This document shows, one piece after another, positions 7,791 to 16,453 of a DNA stretch of 64,000 nt. The position numbers and the translations under genes are program-made. Origin of the DNA: Syntrophobacteraceae bacterium (GTDB lineage Bacteria; Desulfobacterota; Syntrophobacteria; Syntrophobacterales; Syntrophobacteraceae). How positions within the stretch are numbered: the stretch's first letter is position 1; every line of letters begins with the position of its first letter. The stretch lies in contig JALOOX010000005.1 of assembly GCA_025454175.1 (NCBI GenBank), positions 1 through 64,000 on the forward strand, in the 5' to 3' direction. The notes under the pieces are model-generated. The model saw nothing but the letters and a program-made list of their open reading frames with translations. It ran no database searches and was not told the origin of the DNA.

Positions 7791-8208
7791 GCGTTCCCCC
7801 GTGGGGCTTCAGCGTTCGAAAGTCCATTATCGAGAGCAACCGGGGGCGGCTTCGCCCCACGACGAGGCAGACGCCTGTCCCGGCCCCGACCTCAAGCCTG
7901 ATGCCGCCTGGGAGAGTCTACACCGCATGCTCCCCTCCAGTCGTGTGAAAGGGTTCATGCCACGTTGGTCGACACCCTGCAAGCATCATTTTAAATCTTC
8001 TTCCCTGTATGTTAAGGTGAATTCAACAGTGTCCGCCGAGGCAGCGCGCGCGGCCCGTTTCCTGGCAGCGGCCGGCGGTTTCGGAATCCCCCAGGCTACA
8101 CAAGCGGCCTCCTTGTTCACCGCCCGCGGTCCTGTTGTCGTTCGGATGCCGTGCCCCCGAGAACCGCCGCCGTCCTGATGTCCAACACAAAGGAAGAGGG
8201 TATCCACA
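7791..8208. other. Divergent intergenic region
   Basis: This gene-free gap separates the minus-strand exporter from the plus-strand flavin reductase gene and must hold both promoters. A GGGGCG-GCTT-CGCCCC hairpin lies at 7843-7858 without a T run. The stretch around 7985-8030 is AT-rich and is the likeliest promoter site, but I see no clear -35/-10 pair or operator. Confidence 0.5.
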
Positions 8209-8748
8209 ATGAGTCCCCAAATGGATCGTCGAGCTTTTCGCGACCTGAGCTATGGTCTTTACCTCGTCACTTCCATGGATGGAGACCGCCTGAATGGCCA
8301 GGTGGTGAACACCGTGATCCAGGTCACCTCGGACCCGGCACGCGTCGCGGTCATCATCAACAAGAAGAACCTCACCCATGATTTCATCTCCAGGAGCCGG
8401 GTCTTCGGGGTCACGGTGCTGGAGCAATCCGCTCCCATGGCCTTTTTCGGGCCCTTCGGGTTCCGCTCCGGCAGGGATGTCGAAAAGCTGTCCAGGGTGG
8501 AGTACAAACTGGGAACAACGGGATGTCCCCTGGTGACCGGGCATGCCTTGTCGGTCCTGGAAGCCCGGGTGCTCGACCAGATCGACCTGGGGACACACAC
8601 CATCTTCATTGGCGATGTGGTGAGCTCGGAGGTCCTGAAATCGGGACGACCCCTCACTTATCAGTACTACCATGAGGAGCTCAAGGGGAAATCGCCTCCG
8701 TCAGCGCCCACCTTCGAGCCTCCGGCGCAAGAGCAGCCAAAGGCATGA
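8209..8748 (+). CDS. Flavin reductase-like FMN-binding split-barrel protein
   Basis: 179 residues of the flavin reductase-like family. Typical elements are GLYLVTSMDG, the NTVIQVTSDPARVAV strand pair, NLTHDFI and the GTHTIFIGDVVSSE strand. The C-terminal TYQYYHEELKG segment resembles the linker of high-molecular-weight rubredoxins, but no rubredoxin domain follows. It may reduce flavin or act in diflavin electron transfer; the partner is unknown. The ATG follows a GGAAGAGG site. The next gene starts 15 bases downstream. Confidence 0.82.
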   Translation: MSPQMDRRAFRDLSYGLYLVTSMDGDRLNGQVVNTVIQVTSDPARVAVIINKKNLTHDFISRSRVFGVTVLEQSAPMAFFGPFGFRSGRDVEKLSRVEYKLGTTGCPLVTGHALSVLEARVLDQIDLGTHTIFIGDVVSSEVLKSGRPLTYQYYHEELKGKSPPSAPTFEPPAQEQPKA

Positions 8749-8763
8749 GGAGGCTCTGGAGGG

Positions 8764-10227
8764 ATGCAAATCGAAGCTTTTTTCCAGTCGCTTCTGAACC
8801 TTTGCCCACCGTGGAAGGTGGAGACGGTCATCGTCGATGCGGGGTTGGGCCCCGTCAATGTTCACGTGGCCTGGGAGCCATCGTCTCCGGTGCGTTGTCC
8901 GCAATGTGACCGCATCGGCAGCCTGCGGGGTTTTTCGGCGGCGAGGGTGTGGAAGCACCTGGATGCCTGCGGCAGGGAAACCCTTGTGAGCGCCGGCCTG
9001 CCCGTGGTGGATTGCAGGGACCACGGATGCCGGGAGGTCCCTCCACCCTGGGCTGCACCCGGTTCGGAAATGACACTGGAGCTGGAGCGGAGGGTTGCCG
9101 TCATGGCCGAGGAAATGGGCGATCCGAGAAAGGTCGCCCGTCTTCTCGGCATCGACGCGGTTTCGGTCCGCCGGGCCCTGCGGAGGACCAGGGGAAAAGA
9201 TGCGGGGCGAGACTTCGCCACGGGCAGCGGGCTCGGGGCCCCTGCACCGGAAGTCTCGTCGCCTGCGCCAAGGCAGCTGTCGCTCTTCGACCAGGGTGAC
9301 ATGTCCTTCGTCAATGCGGGCATCGCGTTTCTGAAGAATCTCGAATTCGACCAGTCCCTGGATGCCTTCAGCCGCCACAGGAGTGTCTTCCCCAGAGGCT
9401 ACGATGTCACGCCGCTCATGACCGTTGCCCGGTTCCTGCTCGACGGGCTCCAGGTCGTCCCCGCCGAGGCTTCCCGGTATGCGGAGCACCTCTTCGGCCT
9501 CTGGAAGGCTTGCGAGAAGCGTGTGGCTGAAGGAGACCTTCCAAGACTCCATGGCCAGTCCGAGCTGAAAGAGGCTTTCCTCGGTCGCATCATGGGGGAG
9601 GTAGAGGAGGCAGGCCTTCAAGAGGCCGTCTATCTGCCGGGTGGTCTGCCCCTGGCGAGGATTCTTCTCGAGGCCGGCCAGGTCGACCAGGCCGTGTCGA
9701 ACCTTCAGGCGGCCATCGTCGCGCATCCCCAGGACGCCATCCTTCACACCTGCCTCGGAGATGCCTGGTGGCACCGGGGCGAAGTGCGCGTCGCACGGCG
9801 GTGCTATTTCGAAGCCGGCATTGTCGATTCGGTCGGGATCGAGTGGGGCGGCGTCGCCGACGCGGACCTGAGCGACCTGGAAGCGGACCTGCTCCTGGAA
9901 TACGGAGGGGACGCCAGGATCGCACGGGCCTGGCTCCCCAGCCACGCCCGCATCGAAGGACTCTTCGAGCGCAGGGTGGCTCGACTCCACAATGGTTTGC
10001 AGGAACTGGTCAAGGACTATTCGAGCGTCGAAAATTCGGTGGCCCGGAGCGCCGACCCTGTGGCCCGGGCTCGCCTTTTTCTGCTGGGACTCGTTCTATG
10101 CGAGAATTCCGAGGACCTGAGATTCGTCGGAAGGATCGACCCCATTCAGATTCGTCGCGCCATGAAGCTGGCCAATGCGGACCTGTTTGACGATTTCCTC
10201 CAAAGGATTGTCCGGGAAGGAGGATGA
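8764..10227 (+). CDS. ISL3-transposase-type DNA-binding domain fused to TPR-like repeats
   Basis: 487 residues. Residues 40-140 match the N-terminal region of ISL3-family transposases: a CPQC zinc-binding pair (C45, C48), RVWKHLD, then CRDHGC (C84, H87), PPPW, and a helix-turn-helix around 106-140 (KVARLLGIDAVSVRRALRR). The DDE catalytic domain is absent. After a Pro/Ser-rich linker (145-172), residues 175-487 form TPR-like helical pairs, for example LARILLEAGQVDQAVSNLQ. There is no sign of decay: one long frame with a GAGGAGG site. It overlaps the following histidine kinase by ATGA. I infer a domesticated transposase domain turned regulator or scaffold; the function is unknown. Confidence 0.75.
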   Translation: MQIEAFFQSLLNLCPPWKVETVIVDAGLGPVNVHVAWEPSSPVRCPQCDRIGSLRGFSAARVWKHLDACGRETLVSAGLPVVDCRDHGCREVPPPWAAPGSEMTLELERRVAVMAEEMGDPRKVARLLGIDAVSVRRALRRTRGKDAGRDFATGSGLGAPAPEVSSPAPRQLSLFDQGDMSFVNAGIAFLKNLEFDQSLDAFSRHRSVFPRGYDVTPLMTVARFLLDGLQVVPAEASRYAEHLFGLWKACEKRVAEGDLPRLHGQSELKEAFLGRIMGEVEEAGLQEAVYLPGGLPLARILLEAGQVDQAVSNLQAAIVAHPQDAILHTCLGDAWWHRGEVRVARRCYFEAGIVDSVGIEWGGVADADLSDLEADLLLEYGGDARIARAWLPSHARIEGLFERRVARLHNGLQELVKDYSSVENSVARSADPVARARLFLLGLVLCENSEDLRFVGRIDPIQIRRAMKLANADLFDDFLQRIVREGG

Positions 10228-12770
10228 AGGCCGGAGAAGCTCAGGACATCCATAAGCGTGGAGCCATGATGACCATGCAGAACTGTTCGTCGAAGGGCAG
10301 GTTTGCCGAACCCTTCTCATCCCCGCTGAGGATCACCCTGATCTACGTTCTTGTGGGGTCACTCTGGATTCTGCTCTCGGACGAAATCCTGGGGCTCCTG
10401 GTCCACGATCCGGCAGTGATGACGCGAGTGGCCATGTTCAAGGGCTGGGGCTATGTCGCCGCGACGGGCTGGATGCTCCATGTGCTCATCAGCCGCGTGG
10501 TGTCGCGGGCGGAGCACTCCGAGGCGGGGGCCCGGTTGAGCGAAGTCCGGTACCGTGAGCTGGTGGAAAACGCCAACAGCATCATTCTCCGAATGGATGT
10601 CACCGGGCGCATCAGCTACATCAATCGGTTTGCCGAGGAATTTTTTGGATATGGCGCCGAGGAGATCCTGGGGCGGAATGTGGTGGGGACCATCGTGCCC
10701 GAGGTGGACCGTGCGGGGCGGAACCTGCGGGAGATGATCGAGGACATCGGCCGCAATCCCGAGCGGTACGTGAACAACGTCAACGAAAACAGGCGCAGGG
10801 ACGGGGAGAGCGTCTGGATCCTGTGGACCAATAAGCCCATACGGGACGACCGCGGTCAGGTCGTTGAGATCCTCTGTATCGGCAGCGACATGACCGTGCG
10901 GAAGCAATCGGAGGAAATGCTCGAGCGCTATGAGCTTCTGGCGGCCCACAGCCGGGACATCATCCTGTTCATGCGCCGGGAGGACGGCCGAATCCTCGAA
11001 GCCAACCGTGCGGCGGAGAAGGCTTACGGGTACAGCCGGGAGCAACTGCTGGGTCTCGGCATTCACGACCTGCGGGCTCCGGAAACGCGTGGGACCATCC
11101 CCGAGCAGATGGCGCGGGCGGACGAAGAGGGCGGCCTGTTCGAAACGGATCACCGTCGCTCCGACGGCAGCACCTTCCCGGTGGAGGTGAGCTCGAGGGG
11201 GGAGACCATCGGGGGGGTTCGCACACTCATCAGCGTGGTGCGGGACATCACCGAGCGCCGGCAGGCCGAAGCGGACCTGCGGGCCCACGAGGAGCGGCTG
11301 CGGCTGGCCCTGGAGGCCACGCATCAGGGGTGGTTCGACCTGCGGGTCGGGACGGGTGAAGTGATCGTCAGCCCGGAGTACTTCCGCATCATCGGGTATG
11401 AGCCCCAGGAATTCACCGCCACCGTGGACGGATGGATTGCCGCGATACATCCCGACGACCGGGATGCCGTGGTGAGGGCCTACCGTGACTGCCTGGAGTC
11501 GGGGGAAACCGGGAGCATGGAGTACCGTCGCCAGACCAAGACGGGTGGCTGGAAATGGATCCGCTCCATCGGAAGGGTCGTTGAATACGATTCCGCGAAG
11601 AGACCCCTGAGAATGATCGGCACCCACACCGACATCTCCGAGCGCAAGAAGGTGGAGGAGGCTCTGCAGGAGAGCCAGGAGAGGTTCAGGGAGTTGGCCG
11701 AGCTGCTGCCCGAGAGCATCTTCGAAATGGATCCGGATGGGAATCTTGCGTTTGTGAATCAAAAGGCCTTCGACCTCTTCGGCTATTCCAGGGACGATTT
11801 CGAGGCGGGCTTGAACTGCATGGACATGCTCTCCCCCGAGGAGCGCCAGAGGGCGGGGGAGAATATCGGGAGAATCATGCGGGGAGAGAAGATCGGCCAC
11901 ACCGAGTACAGGATGCTGAAAAAGGACGGAACTGCCTTTCTCGCGGCTTTGCGGTCGAGTCCCATATATCGAAACGGCAGGCCGGTGGGCCTGAGGGGTG
12001 TAGTTATCGACATGACGGAATCCAGGATGCTCGAGGCCCAGCTGCGGCAGGCGGCCAAGATGGAGGCCGTCGGCACGCTGGCAGGAGGAATCGCTCATGA
12101 TTTCAATAATCTGCTCCAGGCCATCCATGGGTTCGCCGAGCTTCTGATCCTGAAAAGGGGCGAGCACGGGGCCGGAGATCGGGAGCTCAAGGAAATCTGC
12201 ACCGCGGCCCGGAGGGGAGGCGAGCTCACCCGCCAGCTGCTCGCATTCAGCCGCAAGATGGAGTCCCATCTGGAGCCGGTGGAGCTCAACCGGGTCCTCG
12301 GGGATGTGCGAAGACTGCTGGAGCGGACCATCCCCAAAATGATCAGCATCGAGCTGCAACTGGCCGAGGACCTTCCCAGGGTGCATGCGGACGCCTCGCA
12401 GATGGAGCAGATCCTGATGAATCTGACGCTCAACGCGAGAGATGCCATGCCTGAGGGCGGCAGACTGTCCATCGAGACGAAGTCTTTCCTGCTGGATGCG
12501 ACGACGTGGCGCGGCGGGCCGGACCTGCCGCCCGGCCGCTATGTGCGGCTCACCGTCTCGGACACGGGGCAGGGAATGGACGGGGCCACCCTGGAGCACA
12601 TCTTCGACCCGTTCTTCACCACCAAGGAGGTGGGCAAGGGCACCGGTCTCGGCCTGGCCATGGTCTACGGCATCGTCCAGAACCATCACGGGCACGTCCT
12701 GTGCCGGAGCGAGCCGGGCCGGGGAACATCCTTTGAAATCTATCTGCCCGCCATCGAAAGCGAAGCGTGA
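10224..12770 (+). CDS. Membrane-anchored multi-PAS sensor histidine kinase
   Basis: 848 residues. Two N-terminal membrane helices (about 36-60 and 76-93) are followed by four PAS domains (about 105-225, 228-345, 352-470 and 480-600), the third with PAC-like TDISERK at its end. The HisKA box GGIAHDFNN places the phosphoaccepting histidine near residue 625. The HATPase has NARDAMP (N box), DTGQGM and [12 protein letters not shown]. No receiver domain follows and no response regulator gene is adjacent. Its ATG overlaps the stop of the ISL3-TPR gene, so the two are translationally coupled; ATGs at 10266 and 10269 are less favoured alternatives. Confidence 0.9.
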   Translation: MKAGEAQDIHKRGAMMTMQNCSSKGRFAEPFSSPLRITLIYVLVGSLWILLSDEILGLLVHDPAVMTRVAMFKGWGYVAATGWMLHVLISRVVSRAEHSEAGARLSEVRYRELVENANSIILRMDVTGRISYINRFAEEFFGYGAEEILGRNVVGTIVPEVDRAGRNLREMIEDIGRNPERYVNNVNENRRRDGESVWILWTNKPIRDDRGQVVEILCIGSDMTVRKQSEEMLERYELLAAHSRDIILFMRREDGRILEANRAAEKAYGYSREQLLGLGIHDLRAPETRGTIPEQMARADEEGGLFETDHRRSDGSTFPVEVSSRGETIGGVRTLISVVRDITERRQAEADLRAHEERLRLALEATHQGWFDLRVGTGEVIVSPEYFRIIGYEPQEFTATVDGWIAAIHPDDRDAVVRAYRDCLESGETGSMEYRRQTKTGGWKWIRSIGRVVEYDSAKRPLRMIGTHTDISERKKVEEALQESQERFRELAELLPESIFEMDPDGNLAFVNQKAFDLFGYSRDDFEAGLNCMDMLSPEERQRAGENIGRIMRGEKIGHTEYRMLKKDGTAFLAALRSSPIYRNGRPVGLRGVVIDMTESRMLEAQLRQAAKMEAVGTLAGGIAHDFNNLLQAIHGFAELLILKRGEHGAGDRELKEICTAARRGGELTRQLLAFSRKMESHLEPVELNRVLGDVRRLLERTIPKMISIELQLAEDLPRVHADASQMEQILMNLTLNARDAMPEGGRLSIETKSFLLDATTWRGGPDLPPGRYVRLTVSDTGQGMDGATLEHIFDPFFTTKEVGKGTGLGLAMVYGIVQNHHGHVLCRSEPGRGTSFEIYLPAIESEA

Positions 12771-12854
12771 TAGCGCAGGGACGCGAAGGATGATACTCTC
12801 GATGTGGGGGGTGAAGCTTCCCGGACAAACGGGGCAAAGCCGCGGAGGACGGTC

Positions 12855-14279
12855 ATGGACAGGTTGCGAGTCGGGGTCAGGGACCCGGTTCTGGTCCTTC
12901 CCGGGGCGGGGGACAAGCTGAGCCATCTGAAAGCGGGGGACGTGGTCCGCGGCCGGGTGGTGAAAGTGCTGGCCTCGGGCGAGATGAGCCTCCGCATCGG
13001 AGGGGCATTGGTGCAGGCCAGGTCCGCCGGCCCTGTTCCCGTGGGTGCGGGCATCCTGTTTCGGGTTCTGGGGCAGGAGGGAGCGCAGGCCGGCGCAGGG
13101 CTTCGGCTGCAGGTCCTTCAGATGGTGGACGGTCCCGAAGCTGGCTCGCCGGGTCGAAGCGGGGCGCGGGAACCCGGCGCGATACCCTTGTCCAGCCCCG
13201 CGGGCGATCCTGCGACGGAAACGATTCGGAGCCTGGCCCGGGAACTGGCGGCTCAGGCGCCGCTGAAAAGCGGTCAGGGTGAGGACCTTGCCGCAACCCT
13301 CCGACAGCTCCTCAAGGCCCTGCCTGACGATCCGGCATCGCTCCCGCCGGAGCTTCGGCATCATCTGCTCGGCCTTCTGCGGTCCAGGCTCAGGGAGACG
13401 GAGCAGAGCATCCAGCGGCGCGCCGCTCGACTTTTGGGCGATTCGGCCGTCCAGGAGCTGCCTGAGCTCCCGGAGCTTTCGGAGCTTCCCGAGTCCGCCC
13501 ATCCGCCGCGCGCAAGGCCTCCCCTTTTTGCCGAGGCCGAGAAGATCCTGCAGATTCCATTGAAGGCCCTGCTTCAGGATACGGGCGTGGGCCTCGAGTC
13601 CAAGCTGAAAGCCCTTGCCCGGGCACTCCTTGCCGAAGACGGATCGAGCCCGGAGGGCGAATGGACCCCCGGTTCTCAAGGGAGCCCACCTGCCGGGCAC
13701 ACCCTCCTGGGGAACGATCTCAAGGCAAGGCTCCTGCAACTGCGTCAGTGGCTCCAGGATCACGAAGCCGCAGCCCCGGACTCCCCGGCAGACGCCGGAG
13801 CTGCCGCCGGGAGGGCTTCGGGTGAGGCGACCGACCGGTTGGAGAGGCTTCTTCCCGCGGTGGAAGGGCTGCTCCGGGATATCGAGACCTTCCAGCTCCT
13901 CTCGAAGCTCACCAGCTCCTTCTGCACTTTCCTGCCCCTGCTCTGGAAGGGCCTCAGGGAGGGTGACATCGCCTTCAAGCGAGGCCGGGCCGGAGGAGGG
14001 GACCCAATCCACTATTGCGTTCTGAACCTGGATTTCGAGAGCCTGGGGAAGGTGACCATTGTGGCCATGATGCAGGGTGGGGATTTCTTCCTGTCCTTCA
14101 AGTCGGACCGGCAGGGGCTGCAATCGGCCCTGAGCGGCAGCGCTCATGAGCTTGAGGAGATGTTTCTCCAGGAGGGGCTGCGTCTCGGGGGGATCAGCTT
14201 CGTTGCGGCTGATGACCCCCGTTTGACCCCGTTTGAAAGACTCGATGCCTTCGAGAGTGTCCTGAACCTCAAGATTTGA
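12855..14279 (+). CDS. FliK-like hook-length control family protein
   Basis: 474 residues. The N-terminal part (LRVGVRDPV..., GDVVRGRVVKVLASGEMSLRIGG) is a small beta domain. The centre (about 100-330) is rich in Gly, Pro, Ala and Leu and poorly conserved. The last 120 residues (FLPLLWKGLREGDIAFKRG, DFESLGKVTIVAMM, FFLSFKSDR) match the C-terminal domain of FliK-like proteins. The pairing with an FlhB-C-like gene 16 bases downstream mirrors the ylqG-ylqH pair of Bacillus, which supports a link to a flagellar or type III export gate. The ATG at 12855 follows GGAGGA; the frame is open from 12804. Confidence 0.7.
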   Translation: MDRLRVGVRDPVLVLPGAGDKLSHLKAGDVVRGRVVKVLASGEMSLRIGGALVQARSAGPVPVGAGILFRVLGQEGAQAGAGLRLQVLQMVDGPEAGSPGRSGAREPGAIPLSSPAGDPATETIRSLARELAAQAPLKSGQGEDLAATLRQLLKALPDDPASLPPELRHHLLGLLRSRLRETEQSIQRRAARLLGDSAVQELPELPELSELPESAHPPRARPPLFAEAEKILQIPLKALLQDTGVGLESKLKALARALLAEDGSSPEGEWTPGSQGSPPAGHTLLGNDLKARLLQLRQWLQDHEAAAPDSPADAGAAAGRASGEATDRLERLLPAVEGLLRDIETFQLLSKLTSSFCTFLPLLWKGLREGDIAFKRGRAGGGDPIHYCVLNLDFESLGKVTIVAMMQGGDFFLSFKSDRQGLQSALSGSAHELEEMFLQEGLRLGGISFVAADDPRLTPFERLDAFESVLNLKI

Positions 14280-14295
14280 ATCCCTGGAGAAGCCC

Positions 14296-14571
14296 GTGAC
14301 AGAAAAGATGAGAAAGGCCGCGGTCCTGAAGTACAAGCACCAGATCGATCGGGCTCCGAAGCTCATCGCCAAGGGCAAGGGGGCCGTCGCCGACCGTATC
14401 CTGGAGCTGGCCCGCAAGCACCGCATCCCCATCGAGAGGGATCCGGCTCTCGTCGAGGTCCTGAGCCAGCTCGACATCGACCAGGAGATCCCACCCGATC
14501 TCTATCGGGCCGTTGCGCAAGTGCTGGCCTACGTCTATCGTGTGACCCGGAAGCTGGAAGGTGCGGGATGA
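14296..14571 (+). CDS. FlhB C-terminal-domain-like protein
   Basis: A free-standing 91-residue copy of the cytoplasmic C-terminal domain of FlhB (FhlB/YlqH type). KAAVLKY, APKLIAKGKGAVADRILELA, IPIERDPALVEVL and EIPPDLYRAVAQVLAYVY align with the region of FlhB after its NPTH autocleavage site. NPTH itself and the membrane domain are absent. It starts with GTG after a GGAGA site. It follows the FliK-like gene at 16 bases; in full systems FliK and FlhB-C set the export substrate switch. No flagellar genes lie in the window. Confidence 0.85.
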   Translation: MTEKMRKAAVLKYKHQIDRAPKLIAKGKGAVADRILELARKHRIPIERDPALVEVLSQLDIDQEIPPDLYRAVAQVLAYVYRVTRKLEGAG

Positions 14572-14586
14572 TCCAGGGGGTGAAGC

Positions 14587-15768
14587 ATGAGCCCTGACCG
14601 CGGGACGCTTCAAGATGGCGAATTGCCGACGCTGGCCGCCGGACGCTTTTCTCCCGGGCACCGCATCGTTGAGGTGAGACCGCTGGGGAACGGTCACATC
14701 AACGACACTTACCTGGTGGTCAGGGAATCCGAGGAGGAGCCCCGCTTCGTTCTGCAGCGCATCAACGGGCGGGTCTTCCGCGACCCGGCGAGCGTCGTCA
14801 TGAACATGCGGAAGGTGACGGATCACGGGCGCAGTCGGCTGAAACAGCTCACGGCGGCTGCGCCGGGTCTGCGATTCGAGCTTCCCCGGATGCTGACGGC
14901 GGAAGACGGCCGGGATCACTGGGTCGACACTGATGGAGGAACTTGGCGGGCCATCAGCTTCATCGAGAATTCACGATCCTTCGATGCCGTCCAGGGCCCG
15001 GATCACGCCAGGGAAATCGGGAGGGCATTGGGGCTCTTCCACACGGCCATGAGCGATCTTCCCGCCGATTCGCTGCTGGACACTCTGCCGGGATTCCACA
15101 TCACTCCGAGGGTTCTGAGCCACTACGACGAGGTGCTCTCGAAGGCTCCGCCCCCCGATCTTCCGGAGGTGGCCCACTGCTGTCGATTCGTGGGCCGTCG
15201 GAGGAAATGGGCCGGCGTGCTCGAGGATGCCAGGGCCCGGGGCAGGCTGCTGCCCCGCACCATCCATGGCGATCCCAAGGTGAGCAACGTCATGATCGAT
15301 GAATCGACCTGGCGCGCGGCCGGCCTCGTGGATCTCGACACGGTGAAGCCCGGGCTGGTGCACTATGACATCGGCGACTGCCTGCGCTCGAGCTGCAACC
15401 CCCTGGGGGGTGAGGCGCGGGACTGGGAGGCTGTCCGATTCGAGCCGGACCTCTGCCGTGCCGCTCTCGAGGGCTATTTCGAATGGGCTGGGCGCTTTCT
15501 CACGCCGGACGACATCGATCATCTTTACGATGCCATCCGGCTCATTGCCTTCGAGCTCGGTGCTCGATTCCTGACCGACTACCTCGAGGGCAACGTCTAC
15601 TTCAAGGTGGCCCACCCCCGGCACAACCTGGCCAGGGCCTTCGTCCAGTTCAGGCTCACCGAAAGCATCGAGCTCCAGGAGGCGGCCATTCGGAAGATCA
15701 TCGGTGAGCTGGTCTCATCCAGCCTCGCCCGAGGGAGGTCGCGGGAAGGTTTCCATCCGCGGCTTTAA
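14587..15768 (+). CDS. Phosphotransferase of the APH/choline-kinase fold (NahK-like)
   Basis: 393 residues with the aminoglycoside phosphotransferase fold. GNGHINDTYLV forms the nucleotide loop, FVLQRIN carries the strand lysine/arginine region, and the catalytic HGDPKVSNVM (from about residue 226) and DLDTVKPGLVHYDIGD motifs are intact. The overall pattern is closest to bacterial N-acetylhexosamine or similar sugar kinases rather than drug-resistance enzymes, but the substrate is not determined. The ATG lies 15 bases after the FlhB-C-like gene. Its last 54 bases overlap the convergent FMN reductase gene. Confidence 0.78.
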   Translation: MSPDRGTLQDGELPTLAAGRFSPGHRIVEVRPLGNGHINDTYLVVRESEEEPRFVLQRINGRVFRDPASVVMNMRKVTDHGRSRLKQLTAAAPGLRFELPRMLTAEDGRDHWVDTDGGTWRAISFIENSRSFDAVQGPDHAREIGRALGLFHTAMSDLPADSLLDTLPGFHITPRVLSHYDEVLSKAPPPDLPEVAHCCRFVGRRRKWAGVLEDARARGRLLPRTIHGDPKVSNVMIDESTWRAAGLVDLDTVKPGLVHYDIGDCLRSSCNPLGGEARDWEAVRFEPDLCRAALEGYFEWAGRFLTPDDIDHLYDAIRLIAFELGARFLTDYLEGNVYFKVAHPRHNLARAFVQFRLTESIELQEAAIRKIIGELVSSSLARGRSREGFHPRL

Positions 15769-16332
15769 GGTCTCGCCGAGCCAGGCGATGGTCTCGCCGA
15801 GGTGAAGCATGTTGCGCAACCCCTCGTCATCCTTGAGCACGTCCCCCCTGTCCATGCCGTATCCCATGTTCCAGTAGATGGATCCGGGCACGATCATCCC
15901 CGACATGAGGAACATGTGGTTGATGGTGTCGAACACATGGGTGGCTCCACCCCGCCGCACCGCCACCACCGCTGCTCCGATCTTCCCGAGAAAAGCCCGG
16001 TCATTGGCCAGGGAAACGAGCCCGGAGCGGTCGATGAGGGCCTTGAGCTCGGCAGTCACGTCGGTGAAATAGGTGGGGGAGCCGAAGATCATGGCATCGG
16101 CCTCCAGGAGCTTTTCCATGCAGTCGTTGAAGACGTCGTCCTTGACGGAGCAACGACGGTCCTTGTTCTCGAAGCATTTGTAGCAGGCGATGCATCCGCG
16201 GATGTTGCGGGCTCCCACCTGAATGAGCTCCGTCTGCCATCCGGCCGCTTCCAGGGGCTCCAGCACTTTCCGCAGAAGAATCTCCGTGTTCCCTCCCTTT
16301 CGGGGACTTCCATTGATGGCGACAGCCTTCAT
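15715..16332 (-). CDS. NADPH-dependent FMN reductase / iron-sulfur flavoprotein-type protein
   Basis: 205 residues of the flavodoxin-like FMN reductase family. The phosphate-binding loop INGSPRKGGNTE is at the N-terminus. CIACYKCFENKDRRC looks like the compact cysteine cluster of iron-sulfur flavoproteins (Isf). GSPTYFTDVTAELKALIDR and AVRRGGATHVFDTI contact the flavin. It probably reduces flavin or quinones in the cytoplasm. The ATG at 16332 follows a GGAGGGAAGG site; the open frame beyond it runs through a heptamer repeat and is not coding. The 3' end overlaps the convergent kinase gene. Confidence 0.85.
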   Translation of the reverse strand: MKAVAINGSPRKGGNTEILLRKVLEPLEAAGWQTELIQVGARNIRGCIACYKCFENKDRRCSVKDDVFNDCMEKLLEADAMIFGSPTYFTDVTAELKALIDRSGLVSLANDRAFLGKIGAAVVAVRRGGATHVFDTINHMFLMSGMIVPGSIYWNMGYGMDRGDVLKDDEGLRNMLHLGETIAWLGETLKPRMETFPRPPSGEAG

Positions 16333-16415
16333 CCTTCCCTCCACGAATTCCATCAGGTGCGTCTCTGAAAAACCATGGGGCGAAGCCCAACCCCGTTGAA
16401 CAAGGCCCATAATCC

Positions 16416-16440
16416 AACCAGAAACCAGAAACCAGAAACC
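16416..16440 (+). repeat. AACCAGA heptamer array
   Basis: Three exact AACCAGA units plus AACC, in the gap between trkH and the FMN reductase gene. The unit matches that of the array at 1548-1596, pointing to a family of such arrays dispersed through the genome. Confidence 0.8.
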
Positions 16441-16453
16441 GGTCCACCCGGCC

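Noticed and set aside
8764-10227. An ISL3-family insertion sequence
   Set aside because: Only the N-terminal DNA-binding region is present; there is no DDE domain, and I saw no terminal inverted repeats or target duplication.
10359-14477. A 1372-codon open frame on the minus strand, antisense to the histidine kinase and FliK-like genes
   Set aside because: It mirrors coding genes with clear domains, has no family-like content and arises from high-GC codon bias on the opposite strand.
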